Origin: Chloroflexota bacterium
Lineage (GTDB): Bacteria > Chloroflexota > Anaerolineae > Ardenticatenales > Ardenticatenaceae
Direction of reading: 5' to 3'
Length of the DNA stretch: 7,578 bases
Assembly: GCA_003520455.1 (NCBI GenBank)
Contig: DOUV01000602.1
Coordinates: 1 to 7,578 of the forward strand
Below are positions 6,209 to 7,578 of this stretch, one piece after another (position 1 is the first letter of the stretch; each line of letters begins with the position of its first letter). The notes beneath the pieces are model-generated. The model did no database searches. It worked only from the letters and a program-made list of their open reading frames with translations, and was not told where the DNA came from. A program made the translations under genes and the position numbers.

Positions 6209-7237
6209 ATGCGATGGTCGGCGCTCTGGTCCGCTGAAACGGTGGCGGAGCTATTCGATGTCTGGGTCGAGGAAGAAGGTATCGGCTTCCTGTTGACCCT
6301 CGCCCACAGCGGTGGCATCGATCCGAGCGTGATGATAACAGTCGCCGATTTAGCGGCTGACCTTGCTCAGGCCCGGCACGAGGAGAAGCCGCTCGCCACT
6401 GCGCTCGTCGTCGGCGATCCCGAGCGTGTCCGAGCCGCCGTCTCCCCCGCCGAGATCCGTCTCTTGCGGTTGGCCCCGGTCCGTGAGATGCGCCATACCA
6501 TCACCAGTCTGGCGAGCCTGGTGGATGGGCGCGTCCTTGCTTACCTGGTCGACCCGCACGGTGTACTCACCGATATCATCAAAGTAAGTGGGCTGGAGCC
6601 GGTGCCGAATGCCGGGTTACTCGGCGAGCAGTTCTGTCGCTACCTGCGCCTGACGGAGGTCACCGGCGCCGTGGCGTTCTGCCTGCCAGCGGGCGGGCGA
6701 CGGGTCAAAGTGTTGGCGGCGGGGACGATCGTGGGAGCATTCGAGCAGGGTGATTGGCGGGTCGAGACGCTCCCTGACCTGGACGAGATCGCCACGCATC
6801 TGGTCCACGACGAAGGTTACGATCCTGAGTTGCTGGAACGGATCCTCAATTGCGCTTTCCGGATGAGCGCCCAGAACCTGGGGGCGATCTTTATGATCGG
6901 CGACGCCGATGCCATCCTGTTGCGGTCCGACCCGCTTCCAATTGTTGGCGACATCACGGTTGCTACTGCCCACGTCGCCGATTTGACGGATGACGAGTTG
7001 ATCAACTTTGCGCGCCAGGATGGCGCCACGATCATCGACGTGCGGGGCGAGTTCCGCGGCTGCATGATCATGCTTCGCCCTCAGCCCAACACGCCCGCCG
7101 AGATCGAGCTTGGGCGCGGGACCCGCCATGCCACCGCGGCCAAGATGAGTGCTGAAACCCACGCGCTGGCGATCACCGTCTCGCAAGATGGTCCGATCAC
7201 CGTCTACGATGGCGGGCGCAAGGTCCTGCGGCTCTGA
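6209..7237 (+). CDS. Soluble diadenylate cyclase (DisA_N/DAC-domain) protein
   Basis: A 342-residue protein with a C-terminal DAC domain (about 215-342), which condenses two ATP into the second messenger c-di-AMP. Visible marks are GAIFMIGD, DGATIID (catalytic DGA at 271-273), GTRHATAAKM (304-313) and a closing ALAITVSQDGPITVYDGG. The ATP-binding RHR motif of DisA and CdaA reads RHA here (306-308). Other DAC lineages may tolerate variation at this site, so activity is likely but unproven. Residues 1 to about 210 form a soluble alpha/beta region I cannot assign, plausibly a sensor module. There are no transmembrane helices (unlike CdaA) and no C-terminal helix-hairpin-helix DNA-binding region (unlike DisA). 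The ATG at 6209 is chosen because GAGGAGG (6196-6202) stands six bases before it. An in-frame upstream ATG at 6134 lies inside DUF503 and is not credible. It follows DUF503 by 46 bases and is probably co-transcribed. Confidence 0.88.
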   Translation: MRWSALWSAETVAELFDVWVEEEGIGFLLTLAHSGGIDPSVMITVADLAADLAQARHEEKPLATALVVGDPERVRAAVSPAEIRLLRLAPVREMRHTITSLASLVDGRVLAYLVDPHGVLTDIIKVSGLEPVPNAGLLGEQFCRYLRLTEVTGAVAFCLPAGGRRVKVLAAGTIVGAFEQGDWRVETLPDLDEIATHLVHDEGYDPELLERILNCAFRMSAQNLGAIFMIGDADAILLRSDPLPIVGDITVATAHVADLTDDELINFARQDGATIIDVRGEFRGCMIMLRPQPNTPAEIELGRGTRHATAAKMSAETHALAITVSQDGPITVYDGGRKVLRL

Positions 7238-7279
7238 AACGACCACCAACAGCCGGCCGCACCCTCTGACCACGCGTGT

Positions 7280-7578
7280 TTAATCCACTGTCAACCGTTG
7301 AATGGTCGTCTGCTCTCGCAGCCGGGTCACCTCCTCGGGCCGAATCGATCCCTGCCCGATCGTGAGGGCGTCGGCCACGCCGCAGGCCACACCCAGTATC
7401 AGCGGCTCGGGCCAGGTCTCGCCCCGCAATCGCCCGGCGACGACGCCCGCGAGCAGTGAGTCGCCGCTCCCAATCGGGTTGACGGATCGAATCGCTGGCG
7501 GCTGCGCCCACCAGATACCCTCGCGCCGCACGCAGATCGCCCCCTGGGCCCCGAACGTGACGATGACCGTGCGGGTGC
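7280..7578 (-). CDS. PfkB-family carbohydrate kinase, C-terminal part (1-phosphofructokinase-like)
   Basis: The frame is open from the right edge and the beginning of the gene is outside the window; 98 C-terminal residues are seen. VIVTFGAQGAICV is the typical strand-turn-strand before the active site. NPIGSGDSLLAGVVAG is the second PfkB signature, whose Asp (in GSGD) is the catalytic base and whose Gly residues form the anion hole. The NPxGSGDS form is that of the 1-phosphofructokinase/tagatose-6-phosphate kinase branch; ribokinases usually have DTTGAGD. A sugar-phosphate substrate is therefore likely. The protein ends normally after an alanine-rich helix and a short tail. It converges on the diadenylate cyclase gene with a 42-base gap in which I see no clear terminator. 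No in-window start should be assigned: an in-frame GTG at 7531 lies inside the conserved domain. Confidence 0.9.
   Translation of the reverse strand, partial: TRTVIVTFGAQGAICVRREGIWWAQPPAIRSVNPIGSGDSLLAGVVAGRLRGETWPEPLILGVACGVADALTIGQGSIRPEEVTRLREQTTIQRLTVD

Noticed and set aside
7239..7309. ACGACCA / TGGTCGT inverted repeat across the convergent gene ends
   Set aside because: The arms are seven bases with a 57-base loop and one arm is inside the kinase coding region, so it is probably chance and not a terminator.

Overview
The window is GC-rich bacterial DNA, densely coded on both strands. The gene styles and two decayed small accessory genes (a Uma2-type nuclease and an 'IRVIDESGE' small protein) remind me of high-GC Chloroflexota such as the Thermomicrobia/Sphaerobacter group. 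That placement rests on remembered protein flavour, not on a marker gene, and is tentative.

Layout, left to right. (1) 1-183 holds no gene I can support. (2) 184-645, minus: a SnoaL-like/NTF2-fold ester cyclase-type protein. Its start is overlapped by the tail of a decayed metallo-beta-lactamase-fold gene (about 602-757, minus). (3) 758-991: intergenic, with a possible hairpin behind uvrB and a small palindrome. (4) 992-3055, minus: full-length uvrB, the damage-recognition helicase-like subunit of nucleotide excision repair. (5) 3056-3255: divergent promoter region with a good sigma70-type promoter on each side. (6) 3256-4047, plus: a divergent short-chain dehydrogenase/reductase-like protein that lacks the usual catalytic Tyr and Lys. 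(7) 4048-4400: mostly a frameshifted remnant of a small accessory protein. (8) 4401-7237, plus: a run of co-directional genes. These are a calcineurin-like (LpxH-type) metallophosphoesterase, a gutted Uma2-type nuclease remnant, a DUF503/YlxP-type small protein, and a soluble diadenylate cyclase-domain protein. The gaps in this run are short and one junction is an ATGA overlap. (9) 7280-7578, minus: the C-terminal end of a PfkB-family sugar-phosphate kinase that runs off the right edge.

How they may work together: uvrB and the SDR gene are divergently transcribed from separate promoters and need not be related. The plus-strand run from the phosphoesterase to the diadenylate cyclase looks like one transcription unit and may tie c-di-AMP production to the small DUF503 protein. 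The Uma2 remnant keeps an excellent ribosome binding site and ends in an ATGA overlap with the DUF503 start, which has no clear site of its own. The dead gene may therefore survive as a translational coupler. Three independent gene remnants (MBL, small protein, Uma2) in under 8 kb point to repeated gain and decay of accessory genes between stable core genes. I see no CRISPR array, complete mobile element, rRNA or tRNA.
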